A DNA stretch of 6,092 bases, from assembly GCA_964454845.1 (NCBI GenBank), contig CAYVVS010000025.1, positions 1 to 6,092 of the forward strand, in the 5' to 3' direction. Origin of the DNA: GCA-016700035 sp964454845 (GTDB taxonomy: Bacteria > Patescibacteriota > Saccharimonadia > CAILAD01 > GCA-016700035). The position numbers and the translations under genes are program-made. Numbering within the stretch: the stretch's first letter is position 1; each line of letters opens with the position of its first letter. Positions 5,666 to 6,092 of the stretch are shown piece after piece. The notes below the pieces were generated by a model. That model was given only the letters and a program-made list of their open reading frames with translations. It searched no databases and was not told the DNA's origin.

Positions 5666-5703
5666 ACAGCTTACAATTGTACCTTTCTAGGAGTGGAAGA
5701 ATC

Positions 5704-6092
5704 ATGTCGGAAACGAACTTGACGAATGAAGACCAAGCTCTTGCGGCTCGTAAGGCTAGGGTGCAGAATCTGCGCTTCTCGGTACTTGGAGGAATTCTTG
5801 CGGGTATTGCGCTTCAAGCAATTGGCAATCTACACACCAGCAGCCTGAATGAGCCCTACAAGAGTGCGCTCTTTGGCGATGCGGCTACCTGGCCAAGCTG
5901 GTTGATTAATTTTTGGCCGGCAGAGGTACTCATTACTACCCTTACCGTCAGCGTGTGCATGTTTCTCATGCTAAGCTTTGCTAGCCGAGAAACAGAGACG
6001 CCGTTCAGCTGGCGACAACTACTTAAGATCGCAGCTGGAATCTTCGTCGGTTTTGGCTGTTTCATGATGGCTCTCAGTACAAACCTTGTGGG
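5704..6092 (+). CDS. Multi-pass membrane protein, N-terminal part, function unknown
   Basis: An open frame of 129 codons with no stop that continues past the right edge. The start ATG at 5704 has AGGAG (5689-5693) ten bases upstream. The first 24 residues are charged and probably cytoplasmic. Three hydrophobic segments follow, near residues 25-43, 73-93 and 107-129, separated by an aromatic-rich loop (WPSWLINFWP, 63-72) and by a polar loop with SRETETPFSWRQ (94-105). The loop after the first segment (44-72) would face outside under the positive-inside rule. I do not recognise a family, and the C-terminal part that might identify it is missing. It has its own promoter and a palindrome-rich upstream region, so it may be regulated separately from its neighbours. 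Confidence 0.8.
   Translation, partial: MSETNLTNEDQALAARKARVQNLRFSVLGGILAGIALQAIGNLHTSSLNEPYKSALFGDAATWPSWLINFWPAEVLITTLTVSVCMFLMLSFASRETETPFSWRQLLKIAAGIFVGFGCFMMALSTNLV

Noticed and set aside
5469..6065. Frames + 5469-5690 and - 5856-6065
   Set aside because: The first is antisense to the DUF2200 gene and runs through its promoter region; the second is antisense to the membrane-protein gene.
1..6092. CRISPR array, tRNA, rRNA or insertion sequence
   Set aside because: No regularly spaced repeats with unique spacers, no cloverleaf or rRNA-like stretch, and no transposase or terminal inverted repeats were seen.

Overview
The window looks like a piece of a small-genome bacterial chromosome, most plausibly from the Patescibacteria (Candidatus Saccharibacteria or a relative). 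The basis is the collagen-like protein whose N-terminus has a 'WGDILNEFL..SHN.DG.LK' head of a type I associate with these genomes and with phage tail proteins, a minimal TatA/TatC pair without TatB, and moderate GC. Translation table 11 fits every gene. The lineage is inferred from style, not proven.

Left part (about 1-3815, + strand): a tightly packed three-gene cassette. Gene 1 is a collagen-like Gly-X-Thr repeat protein. Gene 2 starts on the base after gene 1's stop codon and resembles small phage minor-tail or fibre domains. Gene 3 overlaps gene 2 by one base (TAATG) and encodes a 926-residue protein with two beta-rich, jelly-roll-like regions followed by an alpha/beta-hydrolase (esterase) domain with an apparently complete catalytic set. 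None has a visible signal peptide or membrane segment. I read the cassette as a virion or tail-tip (receptor-binding and surface-processing) module, or a surface-appendage module derived from one. No capsid, terminase or integrase gene is in view, so a prophage cannot be confirmed.

Middle part (3812-5133): tatC on the - strand, convergent with the cassette (stop codons overlap in TTAG), and tatA on the + strand, divergent from tatC. Their promoters interlock in a 140-base gap. Together they would form a minimal TatAC twin-arginine translocase. The TatC has a Pro/Thr-rich C-terminal tail and lacks some acidic residues known from E. coli TatC.

Right part (5134-6092): a perfect 19-bp-stem hairpin separates tatA from a convergent DUF2200-family gene on the - strand. 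A divergent promoter region with short palindromes follows, then the first 129 codons of an unrecognised multi-pass membrane protein that runs off the window. Four of the five promoters I can propose are of the extended -10 type (TGn plus -10 hexamer) with no good -35; only tatC has a conventional -35/-10 pair.
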